This document shows, piece after piece, positions 1 to 11,925 of a stretch of DNA of 64,000 bases; the first letter of the stretch is position 1, and each line of letters starts with the position of its first letter. The translations under genes and the position numbers were made by a program. Location of the stretch: assembly GCA_014871385.1 (NCBI GenBank), contig CM026425.1, forward strand, positions 6,177,243 through 6,241,242, read 5' to 3'. The stretch is from Ceratodon purpureus (taxonomy: Eukaryota; Streptophyta; Bryopsida; Pseudoditrichales; Ditrichaceae). The notes under the pieces were generated by a model that saw nothing but the letters and a program-made list of their open reading frames with translations, was not told the origin of the DNA and made no database searches.

Positions 1-292
1 TGCATGATCCAAGGGTGTAGGATACAAGTTGATACAAGAGAAGGTTATGGCACAGTAACCGAGAGGAGAATGAAGGAGGAAACTTACCATCGACAGTACT
101 GACGATGAACAGTGCGCTAGCTTCAAAGCAATGGCGGAGACTGGAGTGGGCCCTGCTCCTGTCTGCCCACTTGATGCTCCGGCGACTCGACTCATCTGCA
201 ATATGCCGTCGTCGGTGAAGCGGACCCAGTCGGTCCGCAGACTCCGCACTCCAGTCCAGTCGGTCACATGTTGGGACCCCCAGCCTCCACTT

Positions 293-299
293 CTCTATA
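293..299 (+). promoter_or_regulatory. weak TATA-like box upstream of the AP2-less ERF gene
   Basis: The motif CTATAAC lies about 800 bases before the start codon. If used, it implies a long leader or a leader intron. The rest of 1-1102 shows no AP2 domain remnant in any plus-strand frame I read, and no other gene. Confidence 0.25.
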
Positions 300-1102
300 A
301 CTCCACTGCATGGGGCTGCTGCTCTTCATTTACAATCATACACATCAATATAACGTTCGCAACCGGTGATGATCTAGTACTTCAACCTTTGCATTATCGA
401 CGTTGTTCGATCGAGGAGCTCGATAAATTTGCACTCTTCAAGTGAGCTTGAATCTGCAGTTTGCTAGAGGATCATGTTGTGGTTTGCGTCGAGTTGAGTG
501 TCACGATTAGTAGGAGCTGTTCATGGTCGGAATCGGTTGGGTGGATAGTATTGTGATCGTGGGTGGGGTGTAGTGCATGTAGATTTAATCAGCTGTGCAT
601 TGGTGGTGATTTAGTGGAGATCGATCTCAGTGGTTGCTGCTGTGTATGTACGGATGAGGGAGGCGACGTAACAAGTTGCCAAATTATAATATCATCGAAT
701 TTTATGGTTAGCTGGTTTAAGAATTGGTACTCGAACCGGTCCGGATCGGAGACGTACTCACCTGAGAGGTGATAATTATATATTTGCATCACATACGTCA
801 TAGACTTCAGTCCCTTGATGAGGACAGAACATCGCCAAACCTCCCCTCTCGAAACGTCCCACAGGCAATATCTCGAGTTTCACCGACGGGAGTACGACAG
901 TCGCTGTGCAAGGGGTACTTGTTCGAGGCCCCAAGATTCTCGACGCAGACGAACAGATATTCGGAATCCTTAAATCCCACTAGGTGATGCGCATTTGAGG
1001 CACAAGGGAGATTAAGAGTGCGTACAAGAAGTGTCAATTGGCGGATAATTTCCTAGTGGCAAGAGTGGGTCAGTTGTTGCCAGTGCAACATTTAAGGTGA
1101 AA

Positions 1103-1624
1103 ATGGCCGCTTGGTCGTCACAGCATGTGCAGAGGATTCAGCCCAAAGAAGAAGTTGATGAGAACTTCCTGGATGTGGATGCAGTTGTGTTCGATGGGCA
1201 CCAATATTCCACACGACGAGAGCTGGAAGCTCGACTTTCAGTAGGCGAGACGTACACAGCTAATACGCGGCCCCAGCTCAGGTCCAACGATCTGGTGGCC
1301 ATGGCGGATAATCATTCAAGGATAAGTCATGTGGAGGCATGGATCAACCAGGAATTGTTCGGGGACGTTATGGGAGCATCGGAACAGCAACATCAGGACG
1401 AGAGAGAGCTGTATATCACGACACTCAGAAAGGACGTGGATGAGTACATCGAGATGTTTGATTACATGCGCAGTAATACCGACATGTCGGCAGTATGCTA
1501 CGGCGTTGGCGAAGAACAATATCATACGCAGTCTCAAGGCACTGATGATTTATACTTGTCGCCAGTAGACTCAGAATATCGGGGAATGTACTATGATGAG
1601 CCCCAATTGTGGTGCTTCAGTTGA
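1103..1624 (+). CDS. AP2-less ERF paralogue (C-terminal module only)
   Basis: Intronless open frame of 173 residues. It matches the C-terminal half of the three neighbouring ERF proteins: HVEAWIN at residues 76-82 parallels HVEDWIN and MEDWI in the neighbours, and it ends in LWCFS where they end in LWCFV, LWSFP and LWCFT. The basic N-terminal motif KRGGxLL and the AP2 domain are both missing; residues 1-70 are acidic and match nothing I recognise. The start is the first ATG of the frame, in good context (GAAAATGGC). The frame is full of Asp, Glu, Tyr and Met, like an activation domain. By inference it is either a decaying copy or a small protein that could bind the co-factors of the full-length factors without binding DNA. 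A missed upstream exon carrying AP2 was looked for and not found in this window. Confidence 0.72.
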   Translation: MAAWSSQHVQRIQPKEEVDENFLDVDAVVFDGHQYSTRRELEARLSVGETYTANTRPQLRSNDLVAMADNHSRISHVEAWINQELFGDVMGASEQQHQDERELYITTLRKDVDEYIEMFDYMRSNTDMSAVCYGVGEEQYHTQSQGTDDLYLSPVDSEYRGMYYDEPQLWCFS

Positions 1625-2900
1625 TCGTCGATGTACCCCATTTAAGCCTAGCATTGTTCGCTGAAAGAAACATGGTGACTGAGGCGCAGCTCTAGTTTAT
1701 GATAAAGGTAAATGACTCAATGTAACATTTGTAAACTTTTGATTCCAGCATACTTCTGTGCTCCTACTCTGTGTCTGAATTCTCTCAACCTGTGCATGTA
1801 TATGAAAATTTAGCTCACGTCGGAAGCTCATTATTTTCCGAACTTAATTAGTAGTGTCGTGAGGAACTTTATTCTTTGTCTAAGTTAATTAGCAGCTTGA
1901 TGACATGGTTCCGGTGAACTTTCGATGGTCCAATTTGATAGAATTGTTTGGAGTTTGTGTATTCTTGAATCTTCATTTAGGTCTGCTTGGTCCACTCGGA
2001 AAAAGTTCCTTGTTACGACTCGGAAGAAGCGTGGTACAAATGCTCTAGAAACATGGGTACTGTTCCGGTAGATAGGGTTTTAAATTGTGCTTCAGGTTGC
2101 TCGCGAGAAAGGCGCACTTGGCCGTACTACAACAGTATCCGGACATGTCCAAACTCATGGCCAGGTCTACGATTTTCCAAAAATGAAGCTTCGGATGAGA
2201 AACCCACAAAGAAAACGAAGTGGAGTCAAATAGCAGCCTGGCCCTTTCAGGGTTTGAGAACGACCACTGTTGATTCACAGCTGTGCCTTCACAACTCCAT
2301 AGTGGGAATCTGCAAAACCCAACAACGAGTTCTAGTTGATCGGTACTCCTACAGGACTCCTACTTTTGGTTCACCAGACGATGACCATGTCACTCTCAAA
2401 CACGAAACTACCGAAGCTAACAAACCACCGAAACACCGAAGGTCCGGAGGAATGAGTTCACCATCTGTCATAGACAACACAAAAAACGAAACCCACAGAA
2501 CCGTGTACCCGCTCCCGTGTCTTCGTCGAACCAAACAAAACGAGCTCCAAATATCTCCCCACCCCAGTGTAAACATGGCCCCCGGTCCCAACTGGAATCT
2601 CTGACCGAAGAAGCGGAAAAGCTGGGGTGACATGGAAGCATAGCAAGGGCATCTCTATTTGCCCATGTGATAGAAACCTAGTCCGCGTCTGGCCCCACTC
2701 TCCCACATCAGGCAGCATCTGTCCACGGCAGTCGGCGTCTGGGAACTCGAGACTCCTCATCCAAAAACCATCACTGTTCCGAAAACCATCATTTCCATGT
2801 GCGGTACACCTCCGCTTCCGAAATCTAGAAATTCCATCAAAACTGTCCACTTTGGACACAGCGATGGTTTTAGGTGAACGTCTTCTCACTCTCGCAACGG

Positions 2901-2908
2901 TATATAAG
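2901..2908 (+). promoter_or_regulatory. TATA box of the second ERF gene
   Basis: TATATAAG, about 280 bases before the start codon, predicts transcription from near 2930. The predicted leader contains three short upstream open frames, starting with ATG at 2967 (four codons), 2984 and 3089. All stop before 3120. The 205-codon open frame at 1987-2604, upstream, has no ATG at its start and is probably chance. Confidence 0.6.
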
Positions 2909-3182
2909 ATCACTCCTTGGCGGCCAGGCTTACAACATTCCTTCTCATCACTCAAACTAGAATGTGGAAGAACTGACAAAGTTCATGTCAAACACAGTTC
3001 ATGTGAAACATATATATTGTGATTAAACGGGATTACAGACAGGCTCGCAGTTGTGAAGCTGAAGGGTAAGATTGTTTGCCTTGATTGGATGAGGACGGGA
3101 TCATCAGCTGTGGGATAGAGTTTGAGGAAGAGAGGTTGAGAGGGTGGAAGATTGGAGATTGAGGTTGAGAGGTTTGGTGAAG

Positions 3183-4013
3183 ATGGTGGAGAAGTCTAGG
3201 AATGGGGGGTCGTTGCGGGTGAAGAGGGGAGGGCATCTGCTGGGAGCGTTGAAGAAGGCGAAGAAGAGTTCGTTTAAGGTGAGCACGGAGAGTCCGCCTT
3301 CGGCGTATAGGGGAGTGCGGATGCGGGCGTGGGGGAAGTGGGTGACGGAGATAAGAGATCCGAGCAACAAGGCAAGGATTTGGTTGGGGTCATTTACGAC
3401 TGCGGAGATGGCGGCGAGAGCTTATGATGCGGCGGTGGTGTGTTTGAAGGGGCCGTCGGCGCCGGAGTTGAATTTTCCCAATTCGCTGCCGCGGTACATT
3501 CCTGAGTCGAGGTCGCCGAAGGATATTCAAGCTGCGGCTGCTGCCGCTGCCGTGGCGTCTGTCCCAGCTGCCACACCGCTCGCCGTTGGCGCTGGTGGTG
3601 GTGGTGCTGCCGCGCATGCGAAGCAGGTTGATATGGAGAATTTTAATGGAACCCAATTCGAAACCGAATTCGAAACCCAACGCGATGAATGGTTAAATTT
3701 GCGAAGGACGTTCTCTGGCATTCCAGCACTGCAGGAGGAAATGGAGTTTCGAGAACTGGAAAACGACTCCGCTTGGGAGCCTGAAAGGGAGAGCACGAGC
3801 TCCGTGACTATGGAGGATTGGATTCAGAAGGAATTTGGGGATGATGGCGGAGAGAGCGATCTCTTCCAAGACGTGCTCAAGCAAGCCGAGTTCTGCGTGG
3901 ATATGGCGGAATCGTCGTCGTGTGCATTCGCTCAGCACGAAGAGCATTTCGCATTGAATGTGGCATCACAAGACAGCATTGGCTACGATGCTAATCTGTG
4001 GTGCTTCGTTTGA
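3183..4013 (+). CDS. DREB-like AP2/ERF transcription factor, cluster member 2
   Basis: Intronless, 276 residues. Nuclear DNA-binding factor. The start is set by comparison: all three full-length paralogues begin MVEK. The frame is open further upstream, but only from a GTG. N-terminal basic motif [12 protein letters not shown] at residues 13-24, AP2 domain at about 42-100 ([19 protein letters not shown], then IWLGSF and AARAYDAA), poly-Ala and Gly tracts, an acidic C-terminal half with EDWIQKEFG at 211-219, and a terminal LWCFV. In the AP2 domain the valine of WVTEI is the DREB-type residue, while the following D in IRDP is not the glutamate typical of classic DREBs. This family is known to bind DRE/CRT or GCC-type elements; which one applies here cannot be read from sequence. 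Same strand as members 1 and 3, with separate promoters. Confidence 0.95.
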   Translation: MVEKSRNGGSLRVKRGGHLLGALKKAKKSSFKVSTESPPSAYRGVRMRAWGKWVTEIRDPSNKARIWLGSFTTAEMAARAYDAAVVCLKGPSAPELNFPNSLPRYIPESRSPKDIQAAAAAAAVASVPAATPLAVGAGGGGAAAHAKQVDMENFNGTQFETEFETQRDEWLNLRRTFSGIPALQEEMEFRELENDSAWEPERESTSSVTMEDWIQKEFGDDGGESDLFQDVLKQAEFCVDMAESSSCAFAQHEEHFALNVASQDSIGYDANLWCFV

Positions 4014-5440
4014 AGATGCAGCTGACGATGCGAGACTTTTTTTTTATCCCTTTTTTGGTTTCCAATCGACGACGACCCATTGATGATACGCAGAGTGTAA
4101 AGATATAACGAGCGCAACAAAATCTGTAGAAAAATCACACAATTGAATCATTCATTGCCCGCATATTGGGGGCCATTCTTTCTAGAGCCAATGTGCAGGA
4201 AGAATACAACATTCAATCACTAGGTTAAGTAGTTCTAAGAGCTCTTTACTCAAGAGCTACTTAAATCCTGTTTTGTACTATGGTAACATTTCATTGAAAT
4301 CCAGCAAGGCTTCTTGCCATTTTATCCCAATTTTCTGTGTCTGAAGCATTTCATTTTTAACTGCGTCGTTCAATACACACACTTGCCAATCTCTTCCATC
4401 CGAATTGATTCTAAAACGCATTTCGTGTGTCTCGGAATTGGATTTGCATTCTGTTTGTCATGAAATTCCATGGTCATTGTCTTCACAGAATTGCATTCTC
4501 TTTGTCACAGAATTGCATTGTGTTAATTGTCCTTGAATTAGCCTCAGTCGCCTCAGTCCACACTGTAGAGCATCAATTTGCACTAAAGATGATCATGATG
4601 TTGATTTACATGCAACACCGTAATTAAGAAGTATAATCTCAGCAGCTTGAAGGAATTATCACCACTGATAACCAACAAAAATCGGAGCTGAGACCAAGTC
4701 TCACCGGCAATCATCGCACGAGAATATTCTCTCACATGTTCATTCCCTCGCTTGTGCGAAAATTTACCTGGAGTGGGAACAGTGGACTGTACCGAAACAA
4801 TGATGCAAGTTCAGAAGGGGCTTCCTAATGAGGAAAAGGATAACGAATGTTGAAGTTCAAAGTGTACTTCCCAAACAAACAAACAAGTACCATGCTGCCA
4901 CAAAAGTAGAAAGACAAAGCTAAAAAATCCCGGGGCGAATATTCATGACGCCATGACCCTGTCAGAGACTTCAAATATTCAATCTATTTCTGTCGTCACA
5001 TCCAATGATAAACAAGTATTCCGAATATTCAAGCATTAATTATCAGCTTGCAAAACACTGCAGCCTCCGGCACGTCAGCAGCGAGCGCGACGCTCAACAA
5101 AGACGAGTCTCACGTCGTCGCAGTATGGAAGAGTTTTCAGTTTACCGAGTGGTGGAGATAGGAAAACATAAAAGCAAATTACCTGGCAGGTCTGGGGGAG
5201 ACGGAGCAAGAGCTTTAAAAACCTGATAAAACATGTGCGCTTTATCTTCGTCCGCACGAGCCCCGCACTGTTGCGAGGTTCTGAAAACTCGCAGCGTCTG
5301 GACCCACACAACGAATGCGGGTGCCGGGAAGAGAGGAAGCTCAGGAAGGCACGTGTACTCGGCCATGTTTCAGTGTTTTGAACTCTGAGCACGTCGTAGT
5401 CGCGTTCCTCCGAGCCTCGAAACAATGGAATCTGCCATGC
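4014..5440. other. spacer between ERF members 2 and 3
   Basis: 3' flank of member 2 and upstream region of member 3. No convincing coding frame. From about 5040 the DNA is richer in GC and probably belongs to the promoter of member 3. Confidence 0.5.
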
Positions 5441-5445
5441 CGCCC

Positions 5446-5453
5446 CTTATAAA
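5446..5453 (+). promoter_or_regulatory. TATA box of the third ERF gene
   Basis: CTTATAAA, 129 bases before the start codon, predicts initiation near 5478 and a leader of about 100 bases. An ATG at 5425 that opens a frame overlapping the main start lies upstream of this box, so it should not be in the mRNA. Confidence 0.55.
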
Positions 5454-5581
5454 CTTTGGAGCTGCAAGCGATCCATGCCGGATAAGCACACACATTCGAC
5501 CTCAAGGAAAGTTGAGCTCAGATTCGTGCAGAATTGAGTCTGGTTTTGTGAGTTTATGTGAGTATCATCGGTACGTAAGGT

Positions 5582-6379
5582 ATGGTGGAGAAGAGGAAAT
5601 CGATCACTCCCGTTCAGGTCAAGCGAGGAGGATACCTGCTGGGAGCGCTGAAACGAACGAGCCCATCTGGATCCGCCATCGCGAAGAAACCTCATGCACC
5701 GGCAGCGATTAGAAAGGAGAGCCCCAATGGCCATGGCCTGCCATCGCCGTCGTACAAGGGCGTGCGAATGCGGGTGTGGGGGAAGTGGGTCACGGAGATT
5801 CGCGACCCGGTGACGAAGACAAGGATATGGCTGGGCTCGTTCGCCACCGCGGAGATGGCAGCGCGCGCTTACGACGCTGCCGTGGTGTGCTTGAAGGGGC
5901 CATCCGCATCCGAGATGAACTTCCCGAATTCCATTCCGCCGTTCGTGATCCCCCAGTCGGGATCCGTGTCGCCGAAGGAAATTCAGGCCGTCGCGCTCGC
6001 TGCTGCCACTGCCTCCGTCCCGGCAGCTGCTCCTCTCGCCATTGCCGCAACCCAGATGGGTCGGCCTCGTGAAGCAGCAGATGTGGCTGAATGTTCTACG
6101 TCCGCCGCCATGAGAGTAAATGTCGATGATGGTGAGAATGAGAGCGCCATGGCCACGGCAATGCCTGAGCTTGATTACTCCTCGACCCATGTGGAAGACT
6201 GGATTAACGAAGCATTTGGCGAGGCAGCTGATGAGGAAGAGCCAAATTTCTACCAGAACTTGCTGCAACAAGTGACCGACGCAGAAATGGTGAATTCTTT
6301 GAACACCCAATTCATGGACGATGATGCTGCAGATGATACATCGGTTCACCAGGATGTGGACCTTTGGTCATTCCCATGA
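5582..6379 (+). CDS. DREB-like AP2/ERF transcription factor, cluster member 3
   Basis: Intronless, 265 residues. N-terminal MVEK and [12 protein letters not shown] (residues 13-24), AP2 domain at about 58-117 ([35 protein letters not shown]), an Ala-rich stretch, then a C-terminal acidic region with [12 protein letters not shown] and terminal LWSFP. It is the closest relative in the window to the AP2-less gene, sharing the HVE-WIN core. The AP2 domain has the valine typical of DREBs and D rather than E five residues later. Likely nuclear. Codon use in the AP2 region is GC-rich compared with the surrounding DNA. Family membership is certain; target genes and signal are unknown. Confidence 0.95.
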   Translation: MVEKRKSITPVQVKRGGYLLGALKRTSPSGSAIAKKPHAPAAIRKESPNGHGLPSPSYKGVRMRVWGKWVTEIRDPVTKTRIWLGSFATAEMAARAYDAAVVCLKGPSASEMNFPNSIPPFVIPQSGSVSPKEIQAVALAAATASVPAAAPLAIAATQMGRPREAADVAECSTSAAMRVNVDDGENESAMATAMPELDYSSTHVEDWINEAFGEAADEEEPNFYQNLLQQVTDAEMVNSLNTQFMDDDAADDTSVHQDVDLWSFP

Positions 6380-7157
6380 AGCAATGCATTGCGGGACAAT
6401 GTGCAGTTATGGGCATTTATGTGCAACTATTCAAGGTGGAAAATAGGAAGTTATTATCGGAAGCAACTTCGAAGACAGTAGGAGAAATTAGGACTTTAGA
6501 TGACTAGCTCCAACGCCACCTGCACGTCAGGATCCCGCATTTTTCAGGGTTATCCTCACCCTTTGGTTAGCATAGAATTTAAACCTTGGGAGCGCATTGC
6601 TCTCTGTAGGTCAGCATTCCTTCCTCAGGACTAGGTCTCATCACCCATTGTGTATACTCAAACTTGTAACAAGCAGATGGCTATACAATGTAATAGAATC
6701 ACCGGATGACCCTGTGTCATCCTTTGTGAAATATGCTCACTGGATCTGCTTCAACGCACTTCAACCTCTTTGGCTGCAACGTCATGAGTGTGCATTTGGT
6801 TATAGTGGATTTCGATTTGTCATATTTCAGTGCCTTATCTTTCTGCTGAGATTTTGGCATAGTGCTGCATGCAGAAGCTCTTGAGTTCCGGCAGAAACAC
6901 AAACGATTGATTTTGAAGAGGATCAAAAATCATATAATCGTGCAATGTGTAATATATTAGTAGATTGTGATGAGTAGTCTCTCGGGCACTTGCACATCTG
7001 ATCTGAGGAAACACACGAATTACAAGGATAACACTGGACTATGGGAACCTGGTCTCTCACACAAAAATAATCTTAAACCATAAGGTTTAATAACATAAAA
7101 GACACTCACATGAAGAGTATATAGTCCCACTGCAGAGATAATTGTGATTACAACCGA
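6380..7157. other. 3' flank of ERF member 3, no gene seen
   Basis: No frame with coding character. Probably 3' untranslated sequence followed by spacer. Confidence 0.4.
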
Positions 7158-8525
7158 GTGTCCAGCACAGAGCGAACTATTCTTTCGCCTTTTACTAAAG
7201 ATTACCGTGCACTGGACATTGCTTCCGGCATGTCCTCATTTTTGGATTGCTTCTCGTCAGAGGAGCCCATCCACCACAATTTCAAATCGGAAGGGCACTA
7301 TCAAAGGAATAGAAAGCACTAGGATGCATGACAGTCAAGATATTTAGCTTCAACAGTACGAACACTTCATATTTGATTGTACATAATTTTACAGAATTTA
7401 GCCACTACAGTGTTTAAAGTAAGTCGACGGACGATGTTAGTTTTGAATAGAAAATCTTTGCTCGAGACGGGGGCTGAAATATCTCCTCTGTTAATCTGAG
7501 AAGGAGAAATGGTGCATGGATTTGTTGGTTTGTCTATGCAAGACTTAGTCAAAAAATGATTGCTACAGATTGAATATTCAAAACTCACTGCAGAAGAAGA
7601 AGATTACATAGTAAGGACATGAGAAAAATATAGCAGCCAAATTTACAACATATGATCACATGGTATCGCAGGCTAGTCAAATCCAAAAGTAATCCTTGCA
7701 AGGTCATGCTGCAGACATGAACAAAAATGAAAAGTGAGTGATCTGGATTGAGTCCCTCTGAAGTCAAAACAGGTTTGAGAAGAGTTCAGGTCATATTCAT
7801 TAAATTGCGCAATCATGAAACATCTGACTCCGTGAACGTAATCTCGAACGACCTGCTTCAAGGAACGGCGTCACAACCAAGCTCACAACACATCATATCC
7901 GATGATGAATCTCTTAATTCAAAATCATATGGGAAAGGCGGACTCTGAGTCCATTTTCTTGTCACTGACATGTGCTCAAATCAAGTGTAGTTTCGACGTT
8001 TCAAGAGTAAATCTTTGCATGCAAAAAGAGGGTCTCCCACTATATGTTGTCATGATGGACTGCGGTCCCAGAAGAAAAAATACGAGAAAGCAGATATTGG
8101 TGAGGTCCCATCATGCTCTAAAGTTCAGAAATGGATATGTTCGCGACAAGTTTCTATTGGAAAAACCTATCAAAATATTTTCAACTTGGGCCAACGCTCT
8201 CTCCTTCAAGCATTTGGCGTTCTTTTTGAACTCCAGGAGACTTACAATATATGATCACATTGCCTGCACTCATTAGAAGTGGTACCCGGCTGGAATGAGA
8301 ATACCGATATGCATGCTATACAGTACCGAAATTCACCAGCTCTAAATGGAAGTCATACCATTTGACATTTCATTTCCGGCCTCCGACAGACTTCCGATTT
8401 GATATTGTGGTGGATGGGCTTCTCTAATGAGAAGCAGTCCAAAAATGAGGGATGCCGGAAACAGTGTCCAGTGCACGGTATTCTTTAGTAAAAGGCGAAA
8501 GAATAGTTCGCTCTGAGCTGGACAC
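7158..8525. repeat. 1.37-kb unit bounded by 136-bp inverted repeats
   Basis: The left arm (7158-7293) and right arm (8391-8525) are reverse complements at about nine bases in ten, starting GTGTCCAGC and ending AAATCGGAAG. The spacer of 1,097 bases has no recognisable protein. No clear target duplication flanks it, so it could be a TIR transposon remnant or a locally inverted duplication. If transcribed as one RNA the arms would form a long hairpin. Confidence 0.7.
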
Positions 8526-9618
8526 CCGGATTGCTGAAACTTCTCTCTGCAACAGGGTCATATACTCTTTGTCAAAATGTCATTCATGTCAAAGCTTATG
8601 GGGCGGAGCACTCACACTGGACCATTTTGCAGCCATTTCAGTTCGGGAATGTATTTTGAGCTGTGCTTCACTCTCTCAACAATCATAATGCAGCTGAGTC
8701 TCGAACAGTCCAGCGGAGAGATCAACACGAATATTCAAGAGTTGCATCAGACAGATTGAAATCTAATTGATATTGTCATGCTACAGAATATGTGCTACTC
8801 TTCCCTGGTGGATCTACATGATTAGGCCAAGCAAAATATGACTCGGATAATGTAACACAATCTTGAACATCTAAATGTTGGTAAATCTTTGTGGTGTAAC
8901 TTACTCCATGATATGCTTGCGCCCTGGGCAAACTAAGAGTCGCTGAAAGGAGGTAGGCTGTTCACAGATATTTTAACAATCACGGCAAGTTGAACCGTTG
9001 TATGTCCTCAATGTGATGTAACCTTGAACTTGATTGCAAGTTCTGGACAAATCTGAGTTTTAAAAATGTTTTCTAGGTGCATTTTAAAAATTGACCAAAA
9101 CTTGCCACCTGCTTAGCGAAGCAATTCTGCAATTCCTAATTCAATCAAAATATCCACATTACCATAATGAAGTCATAAGTAAACATGATGAACCTGAGAA
9201 TACAAACACATCAAGAGTTTTTTGCCCCGGCCCCGGGGTTCTACGTATATGTGAAATTTCTCAGAACAGGAGATGTATGCTCCTACCTTATGTCATGAAA
9301 CGAATTTGATTATTCGTAACTGCTGCTTTTGGACTTCAAACAGGAAGAGACATATAGACTAGAAACACGAAAGAAAAAAATCACAAAGATCATGATAAGC
9401 AGACGATTTTCATAAGCCATGATAAACAGATGTTCATGTCCTGAGCAACGCTGTGGACCCTTTATACATATTTTGTGTTCAGATATTGCAGTCACAACAC
9501 ATCTGGTAAAAGTGACGTCCTGTTTCGCATAAATATCGAGGCACGATCACATTACAGGCGTAAAATACTAATGAAAGAAACGGAACGGTTTGTTTCATCA
9601 TGGAGTCTATGATTTATA
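8526..9618. other. non-coding spacer
   Basis: AT-rich, with no convincing frame. The part nearest 9618 is probably 3' untranslated sequence of the Hikeshi-like gene. Confidence 0.4.
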
Positions 9619-10423
9619 TTACAAGGTAAAGCGATTTAGATATTCGGGATCTCTTCTAGCCTTCTCCTGAAACTTCTTAAACCACTGATTCAAGATATCC
9701 ATGGGGATGATTAGTTTGTCACCTTCTATTGTACAGAATGATTGCATGAAGTTGAACAAGTTCTCGCCAACTTTTAATGCAAGCTCCTCCACCCGCTTCT
9801 GCTGGCCTACATTAAGGGCAGGAAGAGTCGCAAGGTCTTCAACTGAAATGCCAATCTGTGCAGACGCAGGAGGTGCACCAGGTCCGGTTAGCAGCATTTG
9901 GCCAGAAGTCGCCCCCGGCCAAAGAAGAGGAAACACAGCCGAAGGACATGCACTATGCACAGCTCCCCGATATTCAAATTGTGAACCTGGTGTTTGTACG
10001 TACACGGCTAAGGCTTTGCCAGCCGGCAGTACCGTTTCATTCAGCAAGAAGATACACATTTCCTTTACTTGATCGTAAGCTTCCCCTGCAGACATAAATA
10101 TTGAACATCCTCAGTTAACTTCTCCAAAATAAAATAATACACACTACATACATTGTAGCACAATCATCACCCAACATTACACTTGTGACTGCCATAACGT
10201 AGGCAGGTTCTACATTTATAATTATGGCAAATCAATACTCAAATACACCCTTCTGTTTATCCATTACGCAAAACAAAACTGATTCCTGAACATGAAACAC
10301 TCTCTGGGAAAAAGACTTACCAACAAAATAATTCATGTCTAGTATCCATCGGTGATCGTCAACTTGGTTGAAAGTGGTGATGCCCAAAGGAAAGCTCCGG
10401 TTAGGAAATAGAACGCCAAACAT
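9619..10423 (-). CDS. HKL: Hikeshi-like (OPI10 family) nuclear import factor
   Basis: Two coding exons, 10423-10321 and 10085-9619, joined in phase (34 codons plus one base, then two bases plus the rest) with GT-AG ends. They encode 189 residues, close to the 197 of human Hikeshi. Family marks: N-terminal MFGVLFPNRSFP, the segment AQIGISVEDLATLP, then ENLFNFMQSF and a C-terminal IPMDILNQWFKKFQEK with RDPEYL. In animals and plants Hikeshi carries Hsp70 into the nucleus during heat stress; that role is known for the family and inferred here. The start was chosen at the MFG that opens all family members, although the frame stays open upstream for 26 codons. Telomere-box motifs lie in the upstream region. 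Confidence 0.93.
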
Positions 10424-10765
10424 CCTCACGAACTTTAAAGTCCTTTCAAGCTCAATGTGATACTCTTTAAACGTAAACTGCCGAGCATTCGAACGGAGCA
10501 CCGTTTCTCCTCCACTAAAATGCTAACGGTAATAATGAGGACCAGTAGCAATATTGCATATGGGGTTTAAAAGTCAGGTGCTCCTGCAAAGCCAAATATG
10601 CACAAACGATGTTAGTATGATAGCACTGCTTAACTGATAGACGTTGTTGAGGAACACCAATGCATCAAGTGCATTGAGGGTAACGAATATCAATCCCAGA
10701 AACTCTTAAACCGATGCAGCCCACAAACCACAAAATCCTAAACCCCAGCATCCCTCAAAAACCAC

Positions 10766-10775
10766 AAACCCTAAA
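10766..10775. promoter_or_regulatory. telo-box in the upstream region of the Hikeshi-like gene
   Basis: AAACCCTAAA, with a second copy in the opposite sense (TTAGGGTTTA) at 11491-11500. Such boxes are common near the start sites of plant housekeeping genes. Between them, about 11115-11160, is a (CCAAAA)n simple repeat of roughly six units. No exon is evident in 10424-11530 apart from a probable leader. Confidence 0.35.
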
Positions 10776-11759
10776 ACTCCTACTCCCGATCCACAATCAT
10801 CCTCAACAAAACAACACCCGTAATCTTCACAAAACTTTCCAACCACGATAAACCCAACTCGAACTCAAAAAATTCAACACCCATATACTAACCCTGGCCA
10901 CGATTGAATCAAGAAACCCGGAGATGCATGGAACTCTACACTGTACCCTTTTAACCCCAGCAAGGCCAACACAAGCTAATTCCCAGAAACAACACCTAAA
11001 CGGACCATCAACTCGAATTCACTGCAAATAACTACATCCCCTCAAGCCATCAACACCTCAGTCTCCTGCTACAAACTCCCCGAATCAATCCGTAACCCAT
11101 ATACTACCATCACATCCTCCAAAACCAAAACCAAAACCAAAACCAAAACCAAAACCAAACCAACACATACCCCTTATAGAAAAATCAGAAGCTGGAGATT
11201 GCAGATGTTCATCATCACATCCACTCAATCAATACACATCATGAAACTATGAAATGAACTCACACACATACTTAAGCCCTCATATGACAAGTGGAGATTG
11301 CACATATGATGATGAGCACATGAACGGAAAGAGCGAGAGATGGGTGAAATGGGTACGTTGGAAAAGAGATGCTGATCTTGTAGAATGCTCCAGAAGAGTG
11401 TAGAAACATCTGGAAGTCGATCGAAGAGTGAGAGAGATGATGATTCGAATGTGGAGCGAGTCAAGCGTGTCTGTCTCCGAGGTGGGTTCATTAGGGTTTA
11501 AGGGGTCTATACATAAAGGCGTTAGTGTACCCATTGATGGTAGTTTCTGAGATTTGGTAGATTTTGGAGTGGGGGTTGTAGAGAGGGTGTAGATGGTTGG
11601 GGGGCCGGTGTTTGCCTCGTGGCGTTCTTTGGGAGTCTGTTGTGGCGACTGCTGCCATGCATGAGATAAGATATGAGTTAGTGCAACTACAGAGGCGTTA
11701 TATTTTGTATTGGTAGATGAGCCTGGATTGTGTCAAAGTCTCGGACAATAGACCTCGTC

Positions 11760-11925
11760 CTCGTCTTAGACCGGTACTTCCTGCTATCAATGCCTAGGTT
11801 ACCTCGGTGATTCTATATTCAGAGTCAAACGAAGTTGACTACTCCTTTGATTCAGAGAGCTATGAGAGGATTAGGGTTACAGAGTGTCTCTCCGCTTTAT
11901 ATACCTCGTACTGCCGGTTTAATGA
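11760..11925 (+). repeat. LTR-like relic, copy 1
   Basis: This stretch shares an ordered series of motifs with 20640-20840: ACCTCGGTGATTCTAT, GACTACTCC, GTGTCTCCG, then CTTTATATACC and ACTGCCGGTTTAA. The last two look like a TATA box and start region. A shorter piece lies at 16825-16910. The pattern fits scattered fragments of one LTR family; ends and target duplications were not found. Confidence 0.5.

Noticed and set aside
1987-2604. 205-codon open frame upstream of ERF member 2
   Set aside because: No ATG at its start, no recognisable domain, and it overlaps an equally long frame on the other strand in C-rich promoter DNA.
5425-5712. Upstream frame overlapping the start of ERF member 3
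   Set aside because: Its ATG lies before the TATA box at 5446, so it should not be transcribed, and its second half merely overlaps the ERF coding region in another frame.
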